A DNA stretch of 64,000 bases from Dallia pectoralis (GCA_029465975.1 CM055743.1:17961507-18025506), one strand, 5' to 3'; shown: positions 1 through 12,728, numbered from the stretch's first letter. Numbers and translations: made by a program. Notes: generated from the sequence alone by a model not told the origin.

Positions 1-734
1 GGATCTTAAGAGCTGAATAATCCACAAAGCACCAGGTATTTGAATCAACCCCCTGTTTTCACATCACTCTTTTGTGTCGTTAGTCCTTTTTCTCCGTTTT
101 CATAAAACATCTGTGTTTCATTTACACAAGTAAACCACTTGACATAAAAAAAATCTTAAATATGAATTCACATTTTTGGACATATATATACACTCCCATG
201 CAGAAAGACCATGTTCCCCAAAAATGTCAATAAAATCCGGACAACATTTAGTCTTCTCATATATATCGTAATTGTAATCCTATGAATACATAATCATTTT
301 GTTGTGTGATATTTTTGTCTGAGCCAAGTAAGAGAAACTGCTATTGACAGTGCGAAAGGGTCTCCAAATAGATGCGGAGTTCAGTCATTATTTGTTGCTT
401 CACTGAAGCAACTTTCTGATTGCATAATTTTGGACATTGTTCTATTTCTTGTTCTGTACATGTCTAAAACCTGATGTATATATGTGTATATATGTATATC
501 CCAAACATGAGTAAACATGACAAGACAAATAACAATAACTTATAAGATAATCATTTTTATTTCTTTGACATAACTTCTATAAACCTATATGTATCTACAT
601 ACTATATCTATGTATTTGAAACATGACAAACATTAAGTGCTTTAGCCTACTCAAACATTGTAATTCATAACAACACAAGTTATACTTGTACTTTAACTCT
701 ATTTTCTCCCTTTACTGTTTTGCTTTTATTACAG
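1..734 (+). other. plec: plec intron upstream of the rod exon
   Basis: AT-rich sequence with no supported coding exon. It ends in a polypyrimidine tract and TTTTATTACAG acceptor at 724-734, directly followed by the rod reading frame. I read it as the 3' part of the intron before the plectin rod exon. The actin-binding and plakin domains of plectin must lie upstream of the window. No repeat family was recognised in it. Confidence 0.7.
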
Positions 735-3700
735 AAAGCTACTGAAATTCTCAAAGAAGAGGAGAGAAAAAAGATGTCTGAGATGCAGGCCGAACTAGAC
801 AAACAAAGGCAGCTAGCTGAGGCCCGTGCAAAAGCTATTGCTAAAGCCGAACAGGAAGCCCAAGAATTAAAGTGTAAAATGCAAGAAGAGGTTAGCAGGA
901 GGGAGGTGGTCAAAGTGGATTCTGAGAAACAGAAGCACAACATACAGCAGGAACTGCAAGAGCTCAAGAACCTATCAGAGCAGGAGATTCAAACAAAGAG
1001 CCAACAGGTCGAGGAGGCACTCTATAGTCGCACCAAGATAGAGGAAGAGATCCACATCATTAGAATCCAATTAGAGACCACGACGAAGCAGAAGGCCTCA
1101 GCTGAGGCAGAACTTCAGAAGCTCAGAGACCTGGCCGCGGAAGCCGAGAGACAACGGAAACTTTCTCAGGAGGAGGCGGAGAAGCTTCGCAAGCAGGTAA
1201 ATGAAGAATCCCAGAAGAAACGCAACGCAGAGGAGGAGTTGAAACGCAAAGCCGAGGCTGAACAAGAGGCTGCGAGGCAAAAGCAGAAGGCTCTCGATGA
1301 GTTGCAGAAGTTTAAGGCGCAGGCTGAAGAGGCGGAGAGACGCATGAAACAAGCGGAGGAGGAGAAGCAGAGGCAGGTCATGGTTGCAGAGGAAGTGGCA
1401 CAGAAGAGTGCTGCTGCCGAACTAAAAACCAGCCGCATATCCTCGATTGAGAAGGCAGTTGAGCTTGAGGCCTCGCTGAAGCAAGAACAGGGCACTGTCA
1501 TTCATTTGCAGGAAGAGGCGGAGCGTCTCAAAAGGCAACAGGAAGATGCGAACAAAGCCAGGGAGGAGGCAGAGAAAGAGCTCGAGACGTGGCGGCAGAA
1601 AGCCAACGAGGCACTCCGCTTGAGGCTCAAGGCTGAGGGAGAAGCCCTGGAGAAGAGCCGGACCCAGGAGGAAGCAGAAAAACAAAAAGAGGAAGCCGAA
1701 CGGGATGCGAAGAAAAGAGCCAAGGCTGAAGATGCTGCGCTAAAGCAAAGAGATATGGCAGAAAAGGAGCTGGAGAAACAACGGAAATTGGCAGAGGTGA
1801 CCGCCCAGCAGAAGCTCTCGGCAGAACAAGAGCTAATTCGCCTAAGAGCCGATTTTGACCATGGTAAGCAACAGAGGTCACTGTTGGACGAAGAGCTCCA
1901 GCGTCTGAAAAACGAGGCAAATGCTGCCCTGACACAAAGGAAACAGCTGGAAGATGAATTGGCCAGAGTGAGAAGTGAAATGGAAGTTCTTCTTCAATCG
2001 AAGTCAAAAGCCGAAAAGGAAGCCATGTCAACAACAGAGAAAAGCAAACACCTCCTTGAGTCTGAGGCATTAAAAATGAGGCAACTAGCTGAAGAGGCGA
2101 CTAAGCTTCGATCAATTGCCGAAGAAGCGAAGAAGCAGAGGCAAGTAGCAGAGGATGAGGCTGCTCGACAAAGAGGAGAGGCTGAAAGGATACTCAAGGA
2201 AAAACTGGCAGCCATGAATGAAGCAACTTGCTTAAAAACTGAAGCTGAAATCGCCCTGAAAGATAAAGAGGCAGAAAATGAGCGGCTTAGGAGAAAAGCC
2301 GAAGACGAGGCATATCAGAGAAAGGCATTGGAAGACCAAGCAAAACAGCACAAGCAAGATATTGATGAAAAGATCGTCCAACTCAAGAAGACGTCTGATT
2401 CTGAATTGGAGAGGCAGAAGAAGATTGTCGAGGAAACTGTTAAGCAGAGGAGGGTTGTTGAGGATGAGATTCGCATTCTGAAACTCAACTTTGAGAAGGC
2501 AACAACAGGCAAGCTGGATCTTGAGTTGGAACTGAACAAACTAAAAGGCATTTCGGATGAGACACAGAAGAACAAGGTCAAAGCTGAGGAAGAAGCTGAG
2601 AAACTCAGGAAGCTCGCTTTAGAAGAGGAGAGCAAAAGGAAGCAGGCTGAAGAGAAAGTAAAAAACATCACTGCTGCAGAGGAGGAGGCTAGACAACAAC
2701 GACAGGCGGCCCAAAAAGAAGTTGAGCGCCTCAAAAAGATCGCTGCCGACGCTAACAAGCAAAAGGAGGACGCTGACAAAGAAACAGAGAAACAGATTTG
2801 TCTTGCAAAAGAAGCTGCAGAGAAATGTAGTGCTGCGGAAAAGAAAGCACAGGATGTTCTCACCAAGCAGAAAGAGGACAATCTTTCCCAAGCCAAGCTT
2901 GAAGAGGAGTTTATCAAGGCTAAGAAACTTGCGCAGGAAGCTGAGAAGGCCATGAAAAAAGCTGAGAGTGAAGCCGCTTTGCTCCGTCAGAAAGCAGAAG
3001 ATGCTGAAACAGAAAAGAAAGCAGCTGAAGCCGAGACCGCCAAACAGGCAAAGGCTCAGGAGGACGCAGAGAGACTGAGGAAGGAAGCGGAGCAAGAGGC
3101 TGCAAAGAGAACAGAAGCAGAAGCTGCTGCTCTGAAACAAAAAGAACTGGCAGATGCTGAGATGGCCAAGCATAAGAAATTAGCAGAAAAAACAGTGAAG
3201 CAGAAGAAACAAGTTGAGCAGGAACTGACGAAGGTCAAGTTGCAACTTGATGCGACAGATAAACAGAAGTCTGTTTTAGATGAGGAGCTTCAGCGTCACA
3301 AGGATGAAGTCAGCAATGCTCTCAAGCAGAAAGCTCAAGTGGAGGAAGAGCTATTTAAGGTCAAAATCCAGATGGAAGAGCTGGTCAAACTTAAGCTTAA
3401 AATTGAGCAGGAGAACCAGTATCTTATGAGTAAAGACAAAGATAAATCAAAGAAATTACTTGAAGAGGAAGCTGAAAAGATGAAGAAGCTTTCAGAGGAT
3501 GCTGCTAGGCTAAGCGTAGAAGCCCAGGAGGCGGCCAGAGAGCGAAAGATCGCGGAGTCAGAGCTGGCCGAACAGAGGGCTCTTGCTGACAAGATGCTGG
3601 AAGAGAAAAAGCAAGCAATCCAACAAACAGCTCAACTTAAAGCTGAAGCAGAAAAACTCCAGAAACAAAAGGAAGAAGCTCAAGAGCAGGCGCAGCAACT

Positions 3701-4085
3701 GCTGGAGGACAAGCGGCAGATGCAGCACCGTCTGGAGGAAGAGATCGAGGGCTTCCAAAAGTCCCTGGAGGCTGAGCGTAAGAGGCAGCAAGAAGCAACT
3801 GCAGAGGCTGAAAAATTGAAGCTCCAGGTGACGCAGGTCAGCGAGGCTCATGCTAAAGCCAAAAAGGAAGCCAAGAAATTCAAGAAACAAGCAGAAGAGA
3901 TCAAAGTTTGTCTCCAACAGAAAGAGCAACAAGCGGCAGAAGAAGTAATCGTTGAAAAACTGGAGGTGCAAAGATTACAGAGTAGCAAAGAGTCTGATGA
4001 CCTTCGCAAAGCCATAGTGGACCTCGAAAAAGAAAAAGAGAAATTACAAAAAGAGACTGCGGATCTACAGAATAAGTCTAAAGAG
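735..4085 (+). CDS. plec: plectin, central coiled-coil rod exon (partial gene)
   Basis: This is one large internal exon of 3351 bases (1117 codons), bounded by an AG acceptor at 733-734 and a GT donor at 4086-4087. The protein is almost wholly Glu/Lys/Ala/Gln with heptad spacing and recurring motifs such as EAEKLRKQAEEEA, typical of the parallel two-stranded coiled coil through which plectin dimerises. Mammalian plectin also encodes its whole rod in one exon of about 3.4 kb, a strong gene-structure match. Plectin is a cytosolic cytolinker that joins intermediate filaments to actin, hemidesmosomes and other anchors; the rod separates the two binding ends. The reading frame stays open past the donor to 4199, but that tail (LFNVHKYILYYLSLL) is intron translation. 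The next exon begins in phase 0 at 4205. Teleosts often carry two plectin copies, and I cannot tell which this is. Confidence 0.93.
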
Positions 4086-4204
4086 GTATTGTTCAATGTT
4101 CATAAATATATTTTGTATTATTTATCACTATTATATTCTCAATTTGATAGAATGTTTAGCTCAAGTGAAAAGTTGTATTCATTTTCTCTTTCTTCCTAAA
4201 TTAG

Positions 4205-7200
4205 ATGGCGAATGCCCAACAAGAACAGATGAAGCAGGAGAAAAACATTATTGAGCAGTCCTTCTTGACTGAAAAGCAAATGTTGCTGGAAAAGGAACGC
4301 GTCATTGAAGAAGAGAAAAATAAACTTGAGAAGCAGTTTGAGGATGAGATCAAGAAGGCCAAGGCCCTCAAAGACGAGCAAGATCATCAGAAGATGCTGA
4401 TGGACCAAGAGAAGAAGTTACTTCAGGCGACTATGGATATCGCTGTAAAAAAGCAAAAAGACGCAGAGGAAGAGATGCGGAACAAGCAGAAAGAGATTCA
4501 GGATCTTGAAAAGAAAAGGCTTGAAACTGAGAAGTTGTTGAATGAGGAAAATAAAAATCTTCGAGAGAAGCTGGAGCACTTATCTACACCGAAGAAATCT
4601 GCTACATCCCACACTAAAGAAATGCAGATACAGACCGACAACGTTCCCGAAGATCAGCTTATTAAAATGACAATGGCGGAACCCACAAAGGAGGCGTTCA
4701 ATGGGTCTACAGAACTGGACAGTGAAAAGAAAAAAGAAGAATCACCGTTTGCTTTCCAAGGAATTAGGGAGAAGGTCACTGCTAGCAGGCTCCATGACAT
4801 TGGCATACTGACGAAGAAAGATATCGACAGGCTGAAGAAAGGCAAAACTACCGTTCAAGACCTGAGCAAGACCGAGAAAGTGACAACGTGTCTCAAAGGC
4901 AAAAATTGTGTTGGTGGGGTTTTGACCCCGACCCAACAGAAAATGAGTGTGTATCAGGCCATGAAAGAGAAGAGGCTTTCGCCCCCTGCTGCTACTGTGC
5001 TTCTGGAAGCTCAGGCCGCATGTGGGTTCATTATTGATCCAGTGAAAAACAAAATGCTTTTGGTGGATGACGCCGTAAAGGAGGAGCTAATAGGACCAGA
5101 ACTCCACAACAAAATGCTTTCTGCCGAAAAAGCTGTGACTGGTTATAAAGATCCATATACTGGAGACAAAATCTCGCTCTTTGAGGCGATGAAAAAGGGT
5201 CTGATTGAACATGACCAGGCCATTAGACTTCTGGAAGTTCAGATTGCAACCGGCGGAGTCATTGACCCGGTCAACAGTCACAGAGTACCTCTCCTGACAG
5301 CCTATAAGCAGGGTCAACTGGATGCTGAAATGAACAAGATAATTTTGAACCCTACCGATGACACAAAGTTATTCGTTGACCCGAGCACTCAGGAAATGAT
5401 CACTTATCAGCAACTGCTGGACAGGTGCACACCTGACGCCGATACGGGCATCCTGTTGTTACCAATAACAGAAAACGATTCTCAAAGTGAGCAAACCTAT
5501 ACGTCCGAAGAGGCAAAGGATGTACTAGCTAAAACAACAATTTCTGTGCCATTTGGAAGATTCAAAGGAAAGACTGTAACCATTTGGGAAATCATAAACT
5601 CTGAGTATTTTACAGAGACACAGAGAAGGGATCTCATTCGTCAGTACAAGACCGGAAAAATCACTGTGGAAAAAATTATCAGAATTGTAATAAGTGTCGT
5701 GGAAGACAAAGAGAAAAGTAATGAGATTGTGTTTGATGGTCTGAGGACTCCTGTCTCTGCAGCTGAACTTCTTGAATGTAAGATCATAAATAAAGACCTG
5801 TTCAATAAGTTGCATAATGGCAAAACATCTGTCAAAGAAATCTCTGAAATGGAGTCCGTCAAGAATGCCTTAAGAGGAACAAATAGCATTGCTGGAGTAA
5901 TCACTGAGTCAACCAATGAGAAAACATCGTTCTATCAAGCCATAAAGAATCAAATGCTCACCCCTGAGGCTGGACTTTGTCTTCTTGAGGCACAAGCTGG
6001 GACTGGATTTATAATTGACCCTGTGAAAAATCTCAAGCTCACTGTAGACGAGGCTGTTAAATCAAGTCTGGTCGGACCAGAATTGCACGAAAAACTTCTG
6101 TCTGCTGAGAGAGCCGTTATTGGATACAAGGATCCTTACAGTGGAAAGACTGTATCCTTATTTGAGGCAATGAAGAAAGACCTCGTTAAGAATGACCAAG
6201 GTTTCCGTCTATTAGAGGCTCAGCTGGCTACTGGAGGTATAATTGATCCAGTCAAAGGTTATCACATCCCACACGAACATGCGTGCAAGCGTGGATATTT
6301 CGACGAGGAAATTAACAAGAGTTTGTCCGGCAACACAGACGAAGCCAAGGTGTTCTTTGATCCGAACTTGTGGGAGAACGCATCTTATATCCAACTGATG
6401 AACAAATGTGTCATTGACAAAGAGACCGGTTTGCCGTTACTTCAGCTCACGGATAAAGCAATTCAAAAGTCCAAAGAAAAGTCAAATGAGCAGCAATGTA
6501 CTGAAGTCCAGACTAAAGATGCCCTGAACCAGGCAACTATGGAGCTGCAATATGGGCCGTTCAAAGGAAGAAAAGTCACAATTTGGGAGATCATAAACTC
6601 TGAATATATTACTGAGACACAAAGAATTGAGTTGATTCGACAGTACAGAACTGGAACAGTGACAATTGAAAGAATGATCACGATAATTGTGACAATGATT
6701 CATGACAAGGAGTTAGAGAAACAGGAAACGGATCAGCCCAGTTTTCAAGGACTTAGAGCACCTGTCAATTCCAGCTCGTTGTTTGAATCCAAAATCATTG
6801 ATAAAGATACATATGACCAACTCCAACAGGGCAAAAAGAAACCCAAAGAAATCAGTGAGATTGACTCCGTCAGGAAGTATTTGCAAGGAACCGATGGACA
6901 AATTGCAGGGATTTTGTTGAGTGACTCGAAAGAAAAGCTTAGCATTTATGAAGCAATGAAGAAGAACATTTTGAGGCAAAAGACCGGTCTTGCTCTGCTT
7001 GAAGCGCAAGCAGCAACTGGTTTCATTATTGATCCCGTCAAAAACCAGAAGTACACTGTGGATGATGCCGTAAAAGCAGGAGTCGTTGGTCCTGAGGTTC
7101 ATGAGAAACTTCTTACAGCTGAGAAAGCGGTGACTGGTTACAGAGACCCCTACACAGGCGACAAGATTTCCCTTTTCCAAGCTATGAAGAAGGAGCTTGT

Positions 7201-10200
7201 GTTACGCGAACATGCTATTCCTCTGTTGGAAGCCCAGGTGGCCACTGGAGGGATTATTGACCCCATCAACAGCCACCGTGTTCCCAATGATGTGGCTTTT
7301 CAACGTGGCTATTTCAATATGCAGATGGCAGAGACTTTTGCCGACCCCTCAGGGGATGTCAAAGCTTTTGCTGACCCAAATACCAACGAAAGTTGCACCT
7401 ACAAACAACTTCAAGGTAAATGTGTGAGAGATCCAGATACTGCTCTCTGCTTTCTGACTCTATCAAAAACTGAAGCTCAAAGCCCAGTGAAACAGTCCTA
7501 TGTATACAACGAACAACAGGCACAGACAGACTTGGCCAACACCCAAGTGGATATTCCTCATCCAAACTATTCCGGGAAGATAATGACCTTATGGGATGTC
7601 ATGGGGTCAAACATGCTACCCGAAGAGGAAAGGCTACGGCTACTGGAACAGTATCGCCGTGGACAAATTACAAAGGAGAGAATGATCATCATTGTCATCG
7701 AAATCATTGAACAAAGAGAGATACTGAAGATAGAGCAGAGCATGTCCTGTGACGTGATCAGACGTAGGGTCAACATCGAGGAGCTCTATAGTTCTCGCAT
7801 TATAGACCTTGACACGTACAATATGTTAAAGCAAGAGAAGAAAACTATTCGTGAGGTAATGGAAATGCCATCTGTGAAGCAGTATCTGTTTGGTACTGGC
7901 AGTATTGCTGGAATTCTATCAGAGACACCCTCCAAGGTCAGCATTTACCAGGCCATGAAGAGAGATCTCATTAAGCCTGATTTTGCCATCAGCCTCCTGG
8001 AGGCTCAAGCAGCGACAGGATTTATTATTGACCCAGTAAAAGATGAATTGCTAACAGTTGACGAGGCTGTGCGCAAAGGGCTTGTCGGACCGGAAATCCA
8101 TGATAAACTTCTCTCTGCTGAGAGGGCAGTCACTGGCTACAAGGATCCATACAGTGGAAAAAACATCTCTCTCTTCCAAGCAATGAAGAAAGACCTCATT
8201 CCTGAGGACTACGCCATGAGACTCCTTGAAGCCCAGCTTTCCACTGGGGGCATTATGGATCCAGAATATTACTTCCGTCTTCCTATAGATGTTGCCATGC
8301 AACGCGGATACATCAACAAAGAAACGCATGACCGGATCACTAATTCAAACAGTGACGTACAAGGATATGTTGATCCAACCTCAGACGAGAAACAGAGCTA
8401 TGCACAGCTGCTAAAAAGATGCAAAGCGGACAAAGATAGCGGTTTGCGACTGCTCTCACTCGCAGACAGAAGGCTGCTTTTCAAAGGTCTCAGAAAGCAA
8501 ATTACTTTGGATGAGTTGCTTCGTTCACAGATTATTAACCAAAAGACATACGATGACCTCAACGATGGCCTTATCTCAGTAGAAGAGGTCAGCAGAGAGG
8601 TAAAGAAGTACCTCGAGGGCACAAGCTGTATCGCTGGAGTATATGTCGAATCCAGTAAAGAACGTCTGTCCATCTACCATGCGATGAAAAAGAACATGAT
8701 AAGGCCTGGGACAGCCTTTGAACTGCTGGAGGCCCAGGCTGCTACAGGATATGTAATTGACCCAATAAAGAACCTAAAGCTGAATGTCAGCGAAGCCGTC
8801 AAAATGGGAGTTGTCGGTCTAGAATTCAAAGACAAACTCATCTCTGCCGAGCGCGCCGTAACAGGCTACAGGGATCCATACTCCGGCATGACCATGTCCC
8901 TCTTCCAGGCCATGAAAAAGGGTCTCATTCTGAAAGACCACGGCATTCGCCTGTTGGAAGCTCAAATTGCCACTGGTGGGATCATTGATCCAGAGGAAAG
9001 TCATCGATTGCCTGTAGAGATGGCGTACACGCGTGGCCTATTTGACGAGGAAATGAATGGCATTCTTACAGACCCGTCGGACGACACCAAAGGCTTCTTC
9101 GACCCCAACACAGAGGAAAACCTCACGTATCTGCAGTTGATGGAGCGGTGCATGGTTGATCCCCTGACCGGATTGGCGCTTTTGATGTTAAAAGAAAAGA
9201 AACGCGAACGAAAGACATCCTCAAAGTCGTCTGTGCGCAAGCGGAGAGTAGTCATCGTTGACCCGGAGACCGGAAAAGAAATGTCCGTCTACGAGGCGTA
9301 TCGTAAGGGACTTATTGACCAGCAGACCTACACAGAACTTGCAGACCAAGAGTGCGAATGGGAAGAGATTACAATCTCCTCATCTGATGGTGTTGTGAAG
9401 TCCATGATCATAGATAGAAGGTCTGGACGACAGTATGACATTGATGACGCCACCACTAAGGGTCTGATTGACCAGTCTTCTCTTGATCAGTATCGTGCCG
9501 GCACTCTATCTATCACAGAGTTTGCTGATATGCTGTCCGGGAACGTGGGTGGATCGCGGTCACGGTCTTCCTCTTTTGGATCCACTTCATCGTACTCCAG
9601 TAGCCCAGCGCCTGCAATCAAACCTCCAGCAGTTGTATGGAATGACCCAATAGAAGAAACTGGCCCTGTGGCTGGAATACTGGATACTGATACATTGGAG
9701 AAGGTGTCTGTCACAGAAGCAATGCACAGAAACCTTGTGGACAATATAACTGGTCAAAGACTGCTGGAGGCTCAAGCTTGTACCGGTGGCATCATTGATC
9801 CAAATACTGGAGAGAAGTTCTCAGTTGCGGATGCAATGAACAAAGGACTTGTGGATAAGATCATGGTTGACCGAATCAACCTGGCACAGAAAGCCTTTAA
9901 TGGATTTGAGGATCCCAGAACCAAAACAAAAATGTCTGCTGCCCAAGCATTGAAGAAGGGCTGGTTGTACTATGAGGCTGGTCAGAGATTCTTGGAAGTG
10001 CAGTATTTAACTGGCGGGTTGATTGAACCCGAGGTAACGGGCAGAGTTCAGCTGGATGTTGCAGTCAACAAGGGCACCCTGGACGCACGTACTGCACAAA
10101 AGTTACGAGATGTCAGTGGATACTCCAAGTACCTCACGTGCCCCAAAACCAAGCTTAAGATCTCATACAAGGATGCGTTGGAGAGAAGCATGATTGAGGA

Positions 10201-10426
10201 GGGATCTGGACTGCGTTTGTTGGAGGCGTCTTCTCAATCGACCAAAGGCCTCTACAGTCCCTACAGTGTTAGTGGTTCTGGGTCAGCATCTGGTTCCCGA
10301 CCCGACTCGAGAACTGGCTCCCGGTCGGGCTCCAGACGAGGAAGCTTTGACGCCACAAGTTCTAGTTTCTCCACAAGCTTCTCCTCCACATCCTTTAGTT
10401 CCCCGAGCTACAGCCGTAGATATTGA
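4205..10426 (+). CDS. plec: plectin, last exon: end of rod, six plakin repeat domains, GSR tail
   Basis: The exon follows a TTCCTAAATTAG acceptor (4193-4204) in phase 0; its leading ATG is an internal Met. It encodes 2073 residues and ends at TGA 10424-10426. Order by exon residue: end of the coiled coil (1-130), then plakin repeat domains starting near residues 230, 557, 896, 1228, 1471 and 1818. Each has the (I/V)AG(V/I)...LLEAQAATGFIIDP...AVTGYKDPYTG...LLEAQIATGGIIDP pattern. Linkers between several domains carry the GPFKGRKVTIWEIINSEY module. Between domains 5 and 6 is a basic, highly conserved stretch (KKRERKTSSKSSVRKRR), which lies in the region of plectin known to bind intermediate filaments. 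The C-terminus is the plectin-specific Gly-Ser-Arg tail (SGSRTGSRSGSRRGSFDA). Five domains, the linker, a sixth domain and this tail separate plectin from desmoplakin and epiplakin. The frame is intact. Confidence 0.96.
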   Translation: MANAQQEQMKQEKNIIEQSFLTEKQMLLEKERVIEEEKNKLEKQFEDEIKKAKALKDEQDHQKMLMDQEKKLLQATMDIAVKKQKDAEEEMRNKQKEIQDLEKKRLETEKLLNEENKNLREKLEHLSTPKKSATSHTKEMQIQTDNVPEDQLIKMTMAEPTKEAFNGSTELDSEKKKEESPFAFQGIREKVTASRLHDIGILTKKDIDRLKKGKTTVQDLSKTEKVTTCLKGKNCVGGVLTPTQQKMSVYQAMKEKRLSPPAATVLLEAQAACGFIIDPVKNKMLLVDDAVKEELIGPELHNKMLSAEKAVTGYKDPYTGDKISLFEAMKKGLIEHDQAIRLLEVQIATGGVIDPVNSHRVPLLTAYKQGQLDAEMNKIILNPTDDTKLFVDPSTQEMITYQQLLDRCTPDADTGILLLPITENDSQSEQTYTSEEAKDVLAKTTISVPFGRFKGKTVTIWEIINSEYFTETQRRDLIRQYKTGKITVEKIIRIVISVVEDKEKSNEIVFDGLRTPVSAAELLECKIINKDLFNKLHNGKTSVKEISEMESVKNALRGTNSIAGVITESTNEKTSFYQAIKNQMLTPEAGLCLLEAQAGTGFIIDPVKNLKLTVDEAVKSSLVGPELHEKLLSAERAVIGYKDPYSGKTVSLFEAMKKDLVKNDQGFRLLEAQLATGGIIDPVKGYHIPHEHACKRGYFDEEINKSLSGNTDEAKVFFDPNLWENASYIQLMNKCVIDKETGLPLLQLTDKAIQKSKEKSNEQQCTEVQTKDALNQATMELQYGPFKGRKVTIWEIINSEYITETQRIELIRQYRTGTVTIERMITIIVTMIHDKELEKQETDQPSFQGLRAPVNSSSLFESKIIDKDTYDQLQQGKKKPKEISEIDSVRKYLQGTDGQIAGILLSDSKEKLSIYEAMKKNILRQKTGLALLEAQAATGFIIDPVKNQKYTVDDAVKAGVVGPEVHEKLLTAEKAVTGYRDPYTGDKISLFQAMKKELVLREHAIPLLEAQVATGGIIDPINSHRVPNDVAFQRGYFNMQMAETFADPSGDVKAFADPNTNESCTYKQLQGKCVRDPDTALCFLTLSKTEAQSPVKQSYVYNEQQAQTDLANTQVDIPHPNYSGKIMTLWDVMGSNMLPEEERLRLLEQYRRGQITKERMIIIVIEIIEQREILKIEQSMSCDVIRRRVNIEELYSSRIIDLDTYNMLKQEKKTIREVMEMPSVKQYLFGTGSIAGILSETPSKVSIYQAMKRDLIKPDFAISLLEAQAATGFIIDPVKDELLTVDEAVRKGLVGPEIHDKLLSAERAVTGYKDPYSGKNISLFQAMKKDLIPEDYAMRLLEAQLSTGGIMDPEYYFRLPIDVAMQRGYINKETHDRITNSNSDVQGYVDPTSDEKQSYAQLLKRCKADKDSGLRLLSLADRRLLFKGLRKQITLDELLRSQIINQKTYDDLNDGLISVEEVSREVKKYLEGTSCIAGVYVESSKERLSIYHAMKKNMIRPGTAFELLEAQAATGYVIDPIKNLKLNVSEAVKMGVVGLEFKDKLISAERAVTGYRDPYSGMTMSLFQAMKKGLILKDHGIRLLEAQIATGGIIDPEESHRLPVEMAYTRGLFDEEMNGILTDPSDDTKGFFDPNTEENLTYLQLMERCMVDPLTGLALLMLKEKKRERKTSSKSSVRKRRVVIVDPETGKEMSVYEAYRKGLIDQQTYTELADQECEWEEITISSSDGVVKSMIIDRRSGRQYDIDDATTKGLIDQSSLDQYRAGTLSITEFADMLSGNVGGSRSRSSSFGSTSSYSSSPAPAIKPPAVVWNDPIEETGPVAGILDTDTLEKVSVTEAMHRNLVDNITGQRLLEAQACTGGIIDPNTGEKFSVADAMNKGLVDKIMVDRINLAQKAFNGFEDPRTKTKMSAAQALKKGWLYYEAGQRFLEVQYLTGGLIEPEVTGRVQLDVAVNKGTLDARTAQKLRDVSGYSKYLTCPKTKLKISYKDALERSMIEEGSGLRLLEASSQSTKGLYSPYSVSGSGSASGSRPDSRTGSRSGSRRGSFDATSSSFSTSFSSTSFSSPSYSRRY

Positions 10427-12297
10427 TGCTGGATCCCATAGTGGACTTTGCACAAAGGAGTTAGCACTGGCCCTGATGTCATTTGCAGTGAACAGGAGCT
10501 GCAGTTCGGAAGACAGAATATTCCCCACAATGCAATCTAGTTGCTCACAGTTGCTTAATTCCTCATGGAAAGAAGGCCTTTATTCTGCGCTGCATGTGGT
10601 TATTATGGAGGTTTAGGCTATAACAGTTTTTTTCTTGTCCTGTAACCAAAATGTAGCTTATTTGAACCAAGTCTGGATTTTTGACGTACATGGCATGTTG
10701 AAGATTTAGTTCTGTAAAGTTATTTTTTTTCGTTTATATTTTCCATATTTTTTTCACATTTACAATTTTAAAATAGATTTAATTTGCTATTTTGCATCGT
10801 GTAGTCTGACAAATCATTATTTATACTCTTACATATATATCTTTTAAATATGAGACATTTATATTATTTTTCTATTTTAGAAACAGCTGGTTATTATTCT
10901 ACTCTTCTATTTTTGCCGTTTTAATTAGTATTGTGGTTTTTTTTAAACAAATTGGATATGTAGACTGATAAACTGGAATCTGTATATGTTAAGGAGAGAG
11001 ACAAAGAACATATTTTGAAAACAAAGTAACGCTTTCAATCTGCAGAGCAGAATAAGGAGTTATAAGTTAAATCATTATAGCACTGAAGGTAATTATTCAC
11101 AAATACCAATTACCAATTTCTGGATTTTGACTTTTTTCCTCTTTTGATATTTACTGAATTATTCTTTAAAAAACACGCAAGTCTTCACACAGTCAATCAC
11201 ACTCATGAAGAGAACCTCCTGGAGATGGAATCCCAAATCATAGAAACTCGACTGAAGTCAAAGTCAAAAGACACTCTAAAGAACAACAGACAGGGCTCTT
11301 CCTTTATCAGTGGCTTCTCTGGACAGCTTCAACAAATAAGTTGCATCTAAACATTTGAGCTGATAGTGTAACTGGGCATATATTGTGGATAATGTGTTTC
11401 AATATTTTTAAGTTCCTTCTAACCTATACTTTGTCTTTATTTTACTCTTTAGCCATCTTTGCCCTCACTCCTGTTATTGCAGTTATTCCTTAAAACAAGC
11501 CTGTACACAGAATCTCCCAGGGACCCACCCGCCGTAAGTTAGAAATTCTCATTTCCATTGTTAATTATAACAATTTTATATTTCTGACATTTATTAACAC
11601 ATACTTTAACCCGTCAAAGGCATTAATTATCACAATGCAACATACATTGAGTCACCCTGCTGCTTGTTTCAACGTTGACTTTAACTTTTTATCCTACACC
11701 TGTAACAGATATATTATATATATATACGCTTAATTAACATTAATCACTGTACGGAATATACTTTGTAAGTGCCTAAATATGCCATGGAGGGTCCGGTGGC
11801 ATAAAATAATTGTAAAAAACTAAATTAATTGTACTGTAAAGTTAGTGATTCACAACTAAGCAAAACAGAAGTATTAATATGTCAGTACCCTTTTTTATTT
11901 TAGCAAAATGTCATCGTAACATTACACGGCTAATATTTTAATATTCGTCACAAAAACCATTGTAACATTTGACATGTATGTGTAATAAAAACGGACACGC
12001 TGCATATTATACTCTATTATATATTGTAATTTAGGTGGAATGAAACATTTCATTTCTTAATGAAATCCATGAATTGCATTTATTTTTAATTCCCATTATA
12101 TTCTGATATTGTATATTCTATTTTGCCTCGCATGTTATACTAACTTGGTTGAATGATGCAATATAAATATTATCCATTTGAACTTTTCATGTTGGTTTGA
12201 AGGGTGTTTTTTGAAGTTGGATTACAAAGCATGATTAAAATGCTGTATTTACTGGGCGTTGTGGTATTTAAATGTAACTTTGCAGAATGTAAATAAA
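10427..12297 (+). other. plec: plec 3'UTR and candidate poly(A) signals
   Basis: AT-rich noncoding DNA after the plec stop codon. AATAAA hexamers occur at 11984-11989 and 12292-12297 (the latter in an AAATAAATAAATAA run), so the 3'UTR may run 1.5-1.9 kb. Which signal is used cannot be told from sequence. Small reading frames here (for example 11144-11350) have no recognisable domain and I treat them as chance. Confidence 0.5.
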
Positions 12298-12728
12298 TAA
12301 ATAATGTACCAACACGCAATCCAACGCAATGTATTTTTCTTTTTAATACATGTTGACATGTAGGCGCACTTTATGAATACTGTTACTAGAATACTGTAAG
12401 AATACATTACTCATGGTCTGTTTTAATAATTATAGAATGACTCGACTCTCGTAGCCAGCACGTTCTCTGGCTGAACCTGTAAATAAGGTAGGATATAAAA
12501 AGACAGAAAATCACCACAATAGCAGTTGTTCATTCATTTTACATCTTCTAGACAGTTATGTGACACTCAAAACACAAGCCGTGACCAGTGACGCATCTGC
12601 GGGTTACCGCAGGTTAATGCCGGACTGATTAAACACTTGTTGGGATGGTCTTTGGAGGAGATCCAGTCTATTTCACGTTGTAATGCTTCGTTTAACCATT
12701 TGAGGTCAGTGCTGCTTTTTGCATAAAA

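Noticed and set aside
680..4096. Many minus-strand reading frames opposite the plec rod exon
   Set aside because: They are antisense readings of a Glu/Lys-rich coiled coil, giving Ser/Leu/Phe-rich strings with no domain; the + strand frame is clearly the gene.
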